Shown here: one piece after another, positions 50,686-59,244 of the stretch
Position numbering within the stretch: the first letter of the stretch is position 1
How the letters are laid out: every line of letters starts with the position of its first letter
Assembly: GCA_016718135.1 (NCBI GenBank)
Contig: JADKEF010000003.1
Coordinates: forward strand, 124,001 to 188,000
Reading direction: 5' to 3'
Source of the DNA: Acidobacteriota bacterium
GTDB lineage: Bacteria > Acidobacteriota > Blastocatellia > Pyrinomonadales > Pyrinomonadaceae
DNA: 64,000 bases
Notes under the pieces: generated by a model
Databases searched by the model: none
What the model was told of the DNA's origin: nothing
The model's input: only the letters and a program-made list of their open reading frames with translations
Program-made: the position numbers and the translations under genes

Positions 50686-51522
50686 CTATGGCTTGATCCC
50701 GAAAGTCGCCGGATCGAGGGTTGGGTTTAGGGCGAACTCCGTAAATTCGCCGGTCCAGGCGATCTCGGTAGTCCCGTTCTGGCCTGAGATCGAATAATAG
50801 AGTTTATATTTTCGGGGAAGTACGATCCCCTGATAATCCTGGTGATCCGAAAAATCCTCGGTGACCTTGATCCGCGTTTCACTATTTCGAGCGGATTCAT
50901 CGATCGTCCGGCCCATAGCGGCGGATGATGTGCGCTTATACTCGGTGCGAAGGTGCTGAAAGTTCTTCTGATCAAAGAACATCGTTATATCCAGATCACT
51001 TCCGCCTTTTAGTACGATCGAGAGAACGTATGCTTCTTTTCCGTTGACCTTTCTGGTACCGGACGTTGTTATCTTAGCTCCTCCCTGGGCAGCCGCCAAG
51101 AGATTCCACGAGGTCATAAGCGTCCCACCCATCAGGCCTTGCGAGACGATAGCACTATTAGATTGGATAAAGTTACCGAGCGACGAGCGAGTGCCCGCCC
51201 GGACCATTGCAACATCCGTCTTGCTACCGTCAAAGATGATCATTTCACGTGGATAGTCAATGGCGGTCAACTGCATCCCAAAAAATGACTTACCAGCTTG
51301 TGAGGTGAGGACGATGCGGCCGGAGGTAGGTTGATTCTTCGGCGTTATGAAATCTACTTTCACTTCGCCGACGGCGATCAAGGACTTGACCGACGATAGC
51401 TTTTCGGGCGTGGCAATCGATGACAAATGTTTCGCGATTATCTCTTCAGCCTTCAGTTTCTGACCGCTAGCTGAGGGCACGAGGATGACAAATGCGAGTA
51501 GCAACATTAGGACGTTTTTCAT
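50686..51522 (-). CDS. Exported LolA/outer-membrane-lipoprotein-sorting-like protein
   Basis: 278 residues with a signal peptide (MKNVLMLLLAFVILVPSASG). The mature part begins with KLKAEEIIAKHLSSIATPEK, as in LolA/RseB-like periplasmic proteins. Beta strands follow (VKVDFITPKNQPTSGRIVLT, GKEAYVLSIVLKGGSDLDIT, FFDQKNFQHLRTEYKRTSSA, FSDHQDYQGIVLPRKYKLYY) that should form the half-barrel lipid- or lipoprotein-binding fold. It lies between the two giant receptors and has its own ribosome site (AGGAGA). It might help deliver or service outer membrane components, but this is inference. Confidence 0.75.
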   Translation of the reverse strand: MKNVLMLLLAFVILVPSASGQKLKAEEIIAKHLSSIATPEKLSSVKSLIAVGEVKVDFITPKNQPTSGRIVLTSQAGKSFFGMQLTAIDYPREMIIFDGSKTDVAMVRAGTRSSLGNFIQSNSAIVSQGLMGGTLMTSWNLLAAAQGGAKITTSGTRKVNGKEAYVLSIVLKGGSDLDITMFFDQKNFQHLRTEYKRTSSAAMGRTIDESARNSETRIKVTEDFSDHQDYQGIVLPRKYKLYYSISGQNGTTEIAWTGEFTEFALNPTLDPATFGIKP

Positions 51523-51643
51523 TTTTGATCTCCTGACAGCATCTATGGAAACGGCTCGAAATCTCCCGTACGAAATTATGCGAGGCCTAAGATTGGATTA
51601 AGGGATTATACCATGCCCGGACACTTTTTCAGCCTTGTAAAAA

Positions 51644-51669
51644 GGCCGCCGATCCGGGGATCGGCGGCC
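51644..51669 (-). terminator. Terminator of the second TonB-dependent receptor gene
   Basis: A perfect 12-bp stem GGCCGCCGATCC / GGATCGGCGGCC with a 2-base spacer. On the minus strand it is followed by TTTTTAC. It lies 26 bases beyond the stop at 51695. Confidence 0.92.
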
Positions 51670-51694
51670 GAGTGGTTGTTAAGAATCAGTCAGC

Positions 51695-54600
51695 TTAAAA
51701 TTCAAACCGAACCGCTAACTGTAGCTGGCGAGCTGCACCAGCACTCGTAATTTGACCAAACGTCGTGCTGCCAATGTTCTGAATGGAAGCACCAGGGAAG
51801 AAGTTGACCTTGTTCAACGCATTGAACGCCTCGACGCGGAACTGCAATCGAGTGTCCTCGGTGAACCGGATATTCTTCAACAATGCTGCGTCGACGTTGA
51901 AAAACGTAGGAGCATTGATGATCGCACGTCCCATCGATCCGGTTTGACCTGCCGGGACGTTAAAGAACACCTGTCCGGCACATGCCGGCTGCCCGACACC
52001 GGCCGTAGCAGCACCGTTTGAGCAGATGATCGACGGGTTGATCCAATAGATCCTGCCGTTCTGCTCAAAGGTACCAAGCAAGTCGCGGATCTGTGAGGTC
52101 GTCAGGCTGGTGTTGGCCGTCTGACGTCCCGATCGTGCGGCACGGTTCAGAGTTCCGCGGGGATCCACGAATGTGATCGGAACACCGGAATTGATCTGAA
52201 CGATACCTGAGAACTCCCAGCCGCCGAATACCTTGTCAGACCAACCGCCTCCGCTAAGAAAGGCTTTACCCTTTCCGAACGGCAACTGGTAAACGCCATT
52301 GAAATTGAACGCATGGGTCTGGTCAAAATCAACGCGTGTTCGATCCAATTCAGGCTGTTGGTTGTCCAAAAATGGTTCTACAAGTGACTGAGATCCATTC
52401 GAAGCCGCAGCGTTCCCGATATTCTTCGAGAACGTGTAGTTCGCCTGGAAGTAGAGTCCCTGAGAGAAACGTCGTCGGACCTCGGTCTGGAGCGAGTGAT
52501 ACTGGTAATACGCTCCATTCTCAAGCAGGTTGACCACGCCCGACGCCGGGTTAGCCAGGAATTTGACAAATGGGACCAGGCTCGGGTTAGCAACCGTAGG
52601 ATGGTTGTTCAGGTTGTTGGTGATGTACACGAGAGCAAGATCTGCAGGGGTTCCTGCTCGGATCTGGCCAAGAATGGTCGCATTGGTAAGAAGAGCGTTT
52701 GCTCCCATTTGCGAGAAAACAGGCAAAGCAACGCTGCCTGGAATTGCTGGGTTGAACCCGGCGCCGGTTGTACAACCAGCAGTTGCCTGGCATAACCGGT
52801 CATTGTTTGCTGCCCGGTTAAAATCCGCAGCAAATCCATTGCTTCGAATATCGATCTGGTTATAGTCGATGCTTCGAACCATGTTGTTGCTGTCGGTTCC
52901 AACGTAACGAACTTCAAACGCGGTGTTATCCCAAAATTCACGCTGGATACCAAAGCTGTACTGCTTTACACGAGTGACTTCGATGTTAGGATCGATCGCG
53001 AAGACCGTTCCGAAGTTGCTGAAAGCAGACGTGTTGTTCTGCAGATAGCTACGTGGCGGAGCTATGAATGTCGGAGTCGTCGGCAGTGTGAAGGTTCCAG
53101 CGGCAAGCCTTCCGTTCTGATTCGGGACCGAAACGTTGGTAGCGGCAAGACCCTGATTACCAACCGCCGCATTCCTGATAGAGGTGATGATCGAGTCATT
53201 ACCAAAAGCGTGGCTGTATCCTCCTCGGATAACCGAGCGTTTTCCGAAAAGGAATTTGCCCAGTCCACTCTCGAACGACGGGGTCCATGCAAATCCTAGA
53301 TTCGGAGCGAAGTTGTCATACTGCGGTCTGTAATAAGCATTCTCGCGGCCCGCATTGGTTCCGATCGGCACATACGAACCGTTCTGCCTGAGCAGCGAAG
53401 GGATCGGATTGTCGATGTCATCGATCAGGGGCTCGAGACTGACTCCTGTTCCGAGTGTCAGAGGTGGATAATATTCCCAGCGAACGCCCAGAGACAATGT
53501 CAACTGTGAGCTGACCTGCCAACGGTCTGCAAGATAGAGCGAGTGCGAACCATGCTTGAACGGCTCGTTGACCCTCTTCGACTGAAAGCCCTGGCTGAGG
53601 TCCGGAACGCTGAACATCTGGTTTGAATTGTTCACGATACCGCCGAACAATCCGAGCATTGCATTAGCAGTACCCAGCTGTGCGGTACTGATCCCGCCTA
53701 TGTTAGAGAACTGGGTAGCGGCGAATTGTGGAGTGGTTGTGCCAACCCCGACAGCAACGGTCGGAATGATACTTCCGTTGGGCGAATCGTTATAGGCAAC
53801 AACGTCGTAGAACTGAAGCTGTCCGCCAAATTTGAAGCTATGCTTCCCTGCAACCCAGTCGCCGTTCGACTGGAGGTTCCATGACTTGGTGGATCGGCCT
53901 TGATTACCAAAGTTATTCTCCGGATTAGTTACGAGTGGAACCGTGAGGTTATACACATTCGCAGGGCTAACTCGGTAAAACGGCACTTCAGATCTAAACA
54001 AACCACCGCGAAATTCATTCACGATGTTCGATGAGAACACACGTCGGTAAGCAGCAGTGTACTGTTTATTGTCCGACGACTGTTCTCCATCGGGAACTGC
54101 CGAAAAACCACCTGTGTCGATGTCAGGCCGAAGATTGACCTCTTTGTTGTAGTTATAGATGAACAGAAGCGAGTTGGCATCGTTGATATCAAAATCAAAA
54201 CGCGACGCATACTGATCACGCGTCTGGTCCTGACGACGAAGCAGGCGGTAGCCCGCCGTGTTGAGACCATCGCCACCGGTAAAGTTGCTTGCCGTAGGCA
54301 GTCGCGAAAGTATGCGATTTTGGATGATCGGGTCGATCGTCGCAGGAACTGCAAGGCCATTCGAAACCGCGAAGCCCAGAACATTTGGGATCGTGCAGAT
54401 ACTTCCAATGGTCTGAGACGGGCAGAACGGTGTGACCGAAGTGCTGTTCGTACGTTGATATGTGAAAGCTCCAGCCTGAGCCGAAGGCGTCAGGATCGTG
54501 CGTGTGGCCGCCCCGCTTACAGGGTCTTTGATACCTTCATACGAGAAGAAGAAAACGGCTTTGTCTTTCCAGACTTTTGGGCCGCCCTCGCCAAACGCAG

Positions 54601-55465
54601 GCAACCATAGCGGGCCGCTGAGCTTGCCACCGTACTGCCAGCGGTTACGGAATGATGGCTTTTCGGCGATCGAAGCAGTCGTGCTTCGATTGTTAAAGAA
54701 GTTATTCGCAGCAAAACCGTTGTTACGATTGTAAGCGAATAGAGCTCCGTGAAAATCCTTAGTACCACGCGGAGTCACCAGTCGGATCTGTGCGGATCCG
54801 GAGCCCTGGTCTGCCTCCTGGTTGGTGGTCGTGATCGTGAACTCCGCAGTATCGTCCACAGATGGACGGCCCGGAGCAAAATCAGTCGCGTTGGATCGGA
54901 TAAATGTATCCTGAATGTTAATACCATCCCTCGTGATATTGGTCATCGAGGTTCGCATACCATTGATCGTCGTGAGGCCGTTCGAAGACGTACCCGCCTG
55001 CAGCAGCGTCAGAGACAGCGGGCTGCGGGTGATCAAAGGCAGAGTCATGATCTGCTGTGGGCTGATCGTGCTACTTACCTGTGCCGTGCCGGATGAGATG
55101 ACATCGGCTCCAGCCGTGACGAGTACTTCCGCCGATACATCACCGACTTCGAGCGTCGCGTCAAATGTAGCAGCGCGGCCGATATCGATCTTCTGGCCGC
55201 TGCCCACCAGCGTTTTGAAGCCGGTAGCGGAAATTCGAATTGTGTAAGTACCGAATTCTAGCTGCGGGACCTGATAAAATCCTGAGCCATCGGTAGTTAA
55301 TGTGATCTCTTTGTTCGTGCTATCGTCCTTTACGACGACCTTTGCTCCCGGGAGCAATCCATCGGGTCCGGACACTGTTCCAGAGAGCTTTCCTGTAGTT
55401 CCCTGGGCAAATGCCATTGCCGAAGTTATCAAGAGCAGAACAAGAGTTATTGAAATTTTTTTCAT
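51695..55465 (-). CDS. Oar-type TonB-dependent outer membrane receptor (second copy)
   Basis: 1256 residues with the same plan as the first receptor. A signal peptide (MKKISITLVLLLITSAMAFA) is followed by a carboxypeptidase-regulatory-like domain (TTGKLSGTVSGPDGLLPGAK, GFYQVPQLEFGTYTIRISAT). The plug has SSTISPQQIMTLPLITRSPL, TINGMRTSMTNITRDGINIQ and QGSGSAQIRLVTPRGTKDFH. The barrel ends in RQLQLAVRFEF. It is a paralogue rather than a tandem duplicate, as sequence identity is low outside the plug. A ribosome site AAGGGG precedes the ATG at 55465. The sigma54 promoter lies about 50 bases upstream and the NtrC-family activator gene follows upstream on the same strand. Confidence 0.92.
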   Translation of the reverse strand: MKKISITLVLLLITSAMAFAQGTTGKLSGTVSGPDGLLPGAKVVVKDDSTNKEITLTTDGSGFYQVPQLEFGTYTIRISATGFKTLVGSGQKIDIGRAATFDATLEVGDVSAEVLVTAGADVISSGTAQVSSTISPQQIMTLPLITRSPLSLTLLQAGTSSNGLTTINGMRTSMTNITRDGINIQDTFIRSNATDFAPGRPSVDDTAEFTITTTNQEADQGSGSAQIRLVTPRGTKDFHGALFAYNRNNGFAANNFFNNRSTTASIAEKPSFRNRWQYGGKLSGPLWLPAFGEGGPKVWKDKAVFFFSYEGIKDPVSGAATRTILTPSAQAGAFTYQRTNSTSVTPFCPSQTIGSICTIPNVLGFAVSNGLAVPATIDPIIQNRILSRLPTASNFTGGDGLNTAGYRLLRRQDQTRDQYASRFDFDINDANSLLFIYNYNKEVNLRPDIDTGGFSAVPDGEQSSDNKQYTAAYRRVFSSNIVNEFRGGLFRSEVPFYRVSPANVYNLTVPLVTNPENNFGNQGRSTKSWNLQSNGDWVAGKHSFKFGGQLQFYDVVAYNDSPNGSIIPTVAVGVGTTTPQFAATQFSNIGGISTAQLGTANAMLGLFGGIVNNSNQMFSVPDLSQGFQSKRVNEPFKHGSHSLYLADRWQVSSQLTLSLGVRWEYYPPLTLGTGVSLEPLIDDIDNPIPSLLRQNGSYVPIGTNAGRENAYYRPQYDNFAPNLGFAWTPSFESGLGKFLFGKRSVIRGGYSHAFGNDSIITSIRNAAVGNQGLAATNVSVPNQNGRLAAGTFTLPTTPTFIAPPRSYLQNNTSAFSNFGTVFAIDPNIEVTRVKQYSFGIQREFWDNTAFEVRYVGTDSNNMVRSIDYNQIDIRSNGFAADFNRAANNDRLCQATAGCTTGAGFNPAIPGSVALPVFSQMGANALLTNATILGQIRAGTPADLALVYITNNLNNHPTVANPSLVPFVKFLANPASGVVNLLENGAYYQYHSLQTEVRRRFSQGLYFQANYTFSKNIGNAAASNGSQSLVEPFLDNQQPELDRTRVDFDQTHAFNFNGVYQLPFGKGKAFLSGGGWSDKVFGGWEFSGIVQINSGVPITFVDPRGTLNRAARSGRQTANTSLTTSQIRDLLGTFEQNGRIYWINPSIICSNGAATAGVGQPACAGQVFFNVPAGQTGSMGRAIINAPTFFNVDAALLKNIRFTEDTRLQFRVEAFNALNKVNFFPGASIQNIGSTTFGQITSAGAARQLQLAVRFEF

Positions 55466-55513
55466 TAAAACATCCCCTTAATGTTGGTTTAGTAGATTCT
55501 CACGTTCGAAAGC

Positions 55514-55528
55514 GCAATATTTGTGCCG
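55514..55528 (-). promoter_or_regulatory. Sigma54 (-24/-12) promoter of the second TonB-dependent receptor
   Basis: On the minus strand the sequence reads CGGCACAAATATTGCGCTTT: (C)GGCAC-N5-TTGC, with the invariant GG and GC at the correct 10-base spacing. It points to the start at 55465 and gives a leader of about 35-40 bases. The spacer and spacing match the first receptor's promoter (AAAAC versus AAATA). The remaining upstream gap to 55759 shows no other clear element and is where activator sites would lie. Confidence 0.8.
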
Positions 55529-55758
55529 TGAGAATTCGCAACAAACCACCGTCGTGGGTCCGGGAACAAGCGAGCGGCGAGATCTAGCGTTTTTGCCTCA
55601 ACTAGGGTGCCGGGCATTCTATAGGGCTCTCTGTAGACTTTTTATCTGCGTGGACAAGTGGTGAAAATGCAACGTGGATGCGACAAGAGTGTTTACAATA
55701 TTGTGGATAAATATCCATAAAACTGAATCCACATACTATCTAGTCAGTCTGAATTAGA

Positions 55759-57168
55759 CTAGTGTTTGTGCTGAATATTGTACGACTTGATCTTTGAGTT
55801 GAGCGTTGTGGCGTTGAGGCCGAGGAGGCGGGCGGCTCGGGATTGGTGTCCGCCGGTTTGGTCGAGAGCTCGGCGAATGAGGTCGATCTCGAAACGCTTG
55901 ACCTCGTCGTAAAAATTCACGCCGCGAGCCAGGTCGATATCGCTGGAGACGCCTTCGGTCTCGGCGATCATTTTGAGAGCGAGCTCAGGGTCGCGAACCT
56001 CGGGACGCAGGCAGTCAATAGTTACCTCATCGCTGGGAGCGATGACCACAGCTCTTTCAATGACATTTTCGAGTTCGCGGACATTGCCGGGATAGTTGTA
56101 ATTTTCGAGCAAAGCGAGCACCTCGGGCGAGAATGTCTCGGACATTGTCCGTCCATTTTCCTCCGCGTATTTCCTGACGAAATGCTGGGCGAGCGGCAGA
56201 ATGTCTTCGCGACGGTCTCGAAGGGGCGGCAGTTCGAGCGGGACGACGGAGAGCCGGAAATACAGGTCCTCGCGAAACTGGCCGTTTCTGACCGCTTCTT
56301 TCAAATCTACGTTTGTTGCCGCAATGATACGAACGTCCACCTTTACCGGCGTCGTATCACCGACTGGCGTGAATTCCCTTTCCTGAATGACACGCAGCAG
56401 GCGCACCTGAGTTTCTGGACGCAGATCGCCGATCTCGTCGAGAAATATCGACCCGTTATCGGCGACCTCGAACAGCCCTTTCTTCGCCGCAACGGCCCCG
56501 GTGAAGGCTCCCTTTGTGTGGCCGAATAATTCGGATTCGAGCAGCTCGGACGGAATGTTGGAGCAATTTACGACAACGAAAGCCTCGTTATTACGCGGAC
56601 TTGATTCGTGGATCGCTTTGGCAACGAGCTCTTTACCCGTGCCGCTTTCGCCGGTGATGAGCACAGTCGAACGAGCCGGGGCAACGCGTTCGACAAGGCG
56701 AAAAACATCTTCCATCACCTCGGACCGGCCGATAAATCCTTCGCGATTTACCGAACGCACCATCGCCTGACGTAGAACCTGACGTTCTTCCTCCTTGCGA
56801 CGCTTCCGGATCCCTTTCGCAACGAGGGCGGTTATCTGTTCATTTTGAAACGGCTTTCGGATGACTCCCGACGCACCTTTTTCCCAGGCCGAGATCGCGG
56901 TATCAAAGGTGGCGTACGCAGTCACCATAAGAATGACAGCTTCGGGATCGATCTTTATCAGCTCTTCGAGAGCCGTCAGGCCGCCGATGCCCGGCATCGA
57001 AACGTCCATCAGGACGACGTCAAAAGCCTTTTGCGAATAAGCCTCGATCGCCTCTTCGCCAGTTTTCGCAAGCTCGACCTTGTGCCCCGCACCCGAGAGT
57101 ATCGTCTCGAGCACGTCACGCATGATCTCTTCGTCATCACAAATTAGGATCGAGCCTTTCTTAGCCAT
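55759..57168 (-). CDS. NtrC-family sigma54-dependent response regulator, likely activator of the receptor genes
   Basis: 469 residues. The receiver has ICDDEEIMRDVLETILSGAG and phosphoacceptor Asp in VVLMDVSMPGIGG. The AAA+ domain has Walker A GESGTGKE, the canonical sigma54-contact GAFTGA in HTKGAFTGAVAAKKG, Walker B FLDEIGDL and FREDLYFRLSVVPLELPPLR. The Fis-type helix-turn-helix is GGHQSRAARLLGLNATTLNS. No kinase gene is adjacent, so it is an orphan regulator. It lies directly upstream of the second receptor, and both receptors carry sigma54 promoters, so it is the best local candidate for their activator. Confidence 0.94.
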   Translation of the reverse strand: MAKKGSILICDDEEIMRDVLETILSGAGHKVELAKTGEEAIEAYSQKAFDVVLMDVSMPGIGGLTALEELIKIDPEAVILMVTAYATFDTAISAWEKGASGVIRKPFQNEQITALVAKGIRKRRKEEERQVLRQAMVRSVNREGFIGRSEVMEDVFRLVERVAPARSTVLITGESGTGKELVAKAIHESSPRNNEAFVVVNCSNIPSELLESELFGHTKGAFTGAVAAKKGLFEVADNGSIFLDEIGDLRPETQVRLLRVIQEREFTPVGDTTPVKVDVRIIAATNVDLKEAVRNGQFREDLYFRLSVVPLELPPLRDRREDILPLAQHFVRKYAEENGRTMSETFSPEVLALLENYNYPGNVRELENVIERAVVIAPSDEVTIDCLRPEVRDPELALKMIAETEGVSSDIDLARGVNFYDEVKRFEIDLIRRALDQTGGHQSRAARLLGLNATTLNSKIKSYNIQHKH

Positions 57169-57181
57169 AAATTTCAGAGTT

Positions 57182-57247
57182 TAACGTAAAGATCGAAAGG
57201 CTCAAAGACGAGACCTCGTAGGCTCGACGTCTTTGACCCTTACCGTA
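57182..57247. repeat. Intergenic imperfect palindrome (GGCTCAAAGACG family)
   Basis: TAACGTAAAGATCGAAAGGC and TCAAAGACG on the left pair with CGTCTTTGACCCTTACCGTA on the right, around AGACCTCGTAGGCTCGA. It fills the gap between the divergent NtrC-type gene and methyltransferase gene and ends 1 base before the methyltransferase ATG. Confidence 0.75.
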
Positions 57248-57248
57248 G

Positions 57249-57854
57249 ATGAGTTACGCTCACGGTATGCCCGCTGTCTACGACAATCTAGCTTCCGGTT
57301 ACGACCTCGCATTCAAACCGCTCGACGCCCTAGGCCTGACACGGCTTCGACGCGAAACGCTCGCATTGCTTCCCGTCGATGGCACGATCCTGGAGGTCGG
57401 TGCCGGAACCGGCGCAAACTTTGCTCATTACCCGCCGTGTAAACTGGCGGTCGCCAGCGAGTTCTCCATCAAGATGATCGAGGTCGCAGTTGGCAAGACA
57501 TCAACGATCCGGCTTGTTCAGACCAATGCCGAGATGTTGCCGTTTCCCGCAGATCATTTCGATGCAGCATTTGCGACGTTGGTTTTCTGCTCCATCCCGG
57601 ATCCTGCATTGGCGTTTGCCGAACTCCGCCGCGTGGTCAAGCCCGGCGGCCGGATCGTCCTACTCGAACACGTCCGCCCCGACAACCTTCTCGGTCCGGT
57701 ATTTGATTTGATAAATGTAGCGTCGATGGCGATCGCTCAGGATCACTTCAACCGCAGAACTGCCCAAACAGCCGCCGCATCCGGACTGAAGATCGTTGAG
57801 GTCAGAAAGAAGTTGCTCGGCATCGTAAATCTGATCGTGTGTGACGTCAACTAG
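57249..57854 (+). CDS. Class I SAM-dependent methyltransferase
   Basis: 201 residues; an ATG at 57267 (MPAVYDNLASGYD) is an alternative start. Rossmann motif I is GTILEVGAGTGANFAHYP, with the acidic residue after strand 2 in LAVASEFSIKMIEVA. Motif II/III region is NAEMLPFPADHFDAAFATLV, followed by ELRRVVKPGGRIVLLEHVRP. This is the UbiE/PhcB-like (Methyltransf_11) subgroup that modifies small molecules or lipids, such as phosphatidylethanolamine N-methyltransferase relatives. The substrate is unknown. Its stop overlaps the convergent DUF418 stop (CTAG). Confidence 0.85.
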   Translation: MSYAHGMPAVYDNLASGYDLAFKPLDALGLTRLRRETLALLPVDGTILEVGAGTGANFAHYPPCKLAVASEFSIKMIEVAVGKTSTIRLVQTNAEMLPFPADHFDAAFATLVFCSIPDPALAFAELRRVVKPGGRIVLLEHVRPDNLLGPVFDLINVASMAIAQDHFNRRTAQTAAASGLKIVEVRKKLLGIVNLIVCDVN

Positions 57855-59080
57855 GCCTTAAGCCGCAGCGGAAGTCGCTTCCCATAAGTCAACTGCCGCC
57901 AGATCCATTCCATCGGCCCAAAGGTGAAAAACTTCAGCCACACCGTGCTCACCACAGTTTGAACGGCAAAGATCGCAAGAGCCGTTAGCGTCGCCTGCGA
58001 CGCCGTGAACGTCCCAAACTTCCCAAGACCGTATCCATAAAATATCATCACGCAAGCGAGCGTCTGCGTCAGATAGTTGGTCAATGCCATCCGTCCGACC
58101 GGTGCGAAAATTCCAAGCACACGTTTCCACAGATCGGTCTTCCAGAGTGTCGTCAGCAGTGCGACGATGCCAAGAGCCAAGGCCGGAACACCGAACGCAT
58201 AACCAACCACACCCGCAACGCCCATCGCCGACGGCGGAAAGGAACCTTCATTTCCGGCGGCGGCCGTCATGATGAGATTCCCAACCACACCAAGGATCAG
58301 TCCGTAGATAAGCACACGCTTTACGAGTGGAGCGTTATCTTTCAAATTCTGAAAAACGCCGATGCGGTAAGCGTAAAATCCAAGCAAAAACATTGCCAAT
58401 ATCTTTGGCAAACGCATCTGAAAGATCAGCCCCATGTAGCGCCCGATGATGTAACCCGGGTTGTACGTCGACATTATCTGCCAGAAGCTGCCGTTTCCAA
58501 CCGTCTCGACGCTGCTATTCCAAAACTCGGCCTGCCCGGCGTCGACGGTCGCCCCGACGTCGGGCGGAGCGAACGCGAGAAACGCTCCGAACAACAGCAA
58601 ATAGGTGACGATCGGCACGATCATCAAACCGACCGCCCATTTGAGCAGACTTGCATCGCTCTTGTTCCTAAACAACAGCAAAATAAAGCCCATCACCGCA
58701 TAAATGCTCAAAATATCGCCCGGCCATAACACGTACGCGTGAATTAATCCGATCACCAATAGCCAGAACAAACGTCGTTTGAACAACGTCGCCTTCGTAT
58801 CGCCTCGCTCCGTCGCCCGTGCGATCTGCAGGGCAAATCCAAATCCGAACAGGAACGAGAAGATCGAGTAAAACTTCCCTTCGATAAAGAAGTGAACGAA
58901 AAACGTGACGACCTTATCGATCGTCTGCGAGTTCTCGACCATCGCCGGCGGCATCATCCCGTAGCCCGAGAACCACTGCATGTTACCGATCAAGATCCCG
59001 CCGACGGCTAGGCCTCGAAGAATATCGATGATCTCGATGCGATCACTAACGGAAACAGGGCTGGCTTGTGCTTCAGACAT
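57851..59080 (-). CDS. DUF418 (YeiB-type) membrane protein
   Basis: 409 residues with about ten membrane helices. It begins RIEIIDILRGLAVGGILIGN, the acyltransferase-3/DUF1624-like signature of the YeiB family. FYSIFSFLFGFGFALQIARA and the C-terminal DUF418 block GRMALTNYLTQTLACVMIFY, then KFFTFGPMEWIWRQLTYGKR, follow. These are all family hallmarks. Function is unknown; resemblance to heparan acetyltransferase-type proteins suggests acyl transfer across the membrane. It is convergent with the methyltransferase and divergent from sppA. Confidence 0.9.
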   Translation of the reverse strand: MSEAQASPVSVSDRIEIIDILRGLAVGGILIGNMQWFSGYGMMPPAMVENSQTIDKVVTFFVHFFIEGKFYSIFSFLFGFGFALQIARATERGDTKATLFKRRLFWLLVIGLIHAYVLWPGDILSIYAVMGFILLLFRNKSDASLLKWAVGLMIVPIVTYLLLFGAFLAFAPPDVGATVDAGQAEFWNSSVETVGNGSFWQIMSTYNPGYIIGRYMGLIFQMRLPKILAMFLLGFYAYRIGVFQNLKDNAPLVKRVLIYGLILGVVGNLIMTAAAGNEGSFPPSAMGVAGVVGYAFGVPALALGIVALLTTLWKTDLWKRVLGIFAPVGRMALTNYLTQTLACVMIFYGYGLGKFGTFTASQATLTALAIFAVQTVVSTVWLKFFTFGPMEWIWRQLTYGKRLPLRLKA

Positions 59081-59244
59081 ATGCGGTCAAATTCGGCCTA
59101 AATTGTATTGCAGACAAGGTTACGCATCCTCTATTGTTAATGTTCCGCGGCGTCCGACCGCAGATTTCGACTAAACCTTTCGCCGCAGGTTGGCGTATGA
59201 TTGTGTTGGCTCATAGCGCCACTGCTTCGGCCAAAAATTGATTT

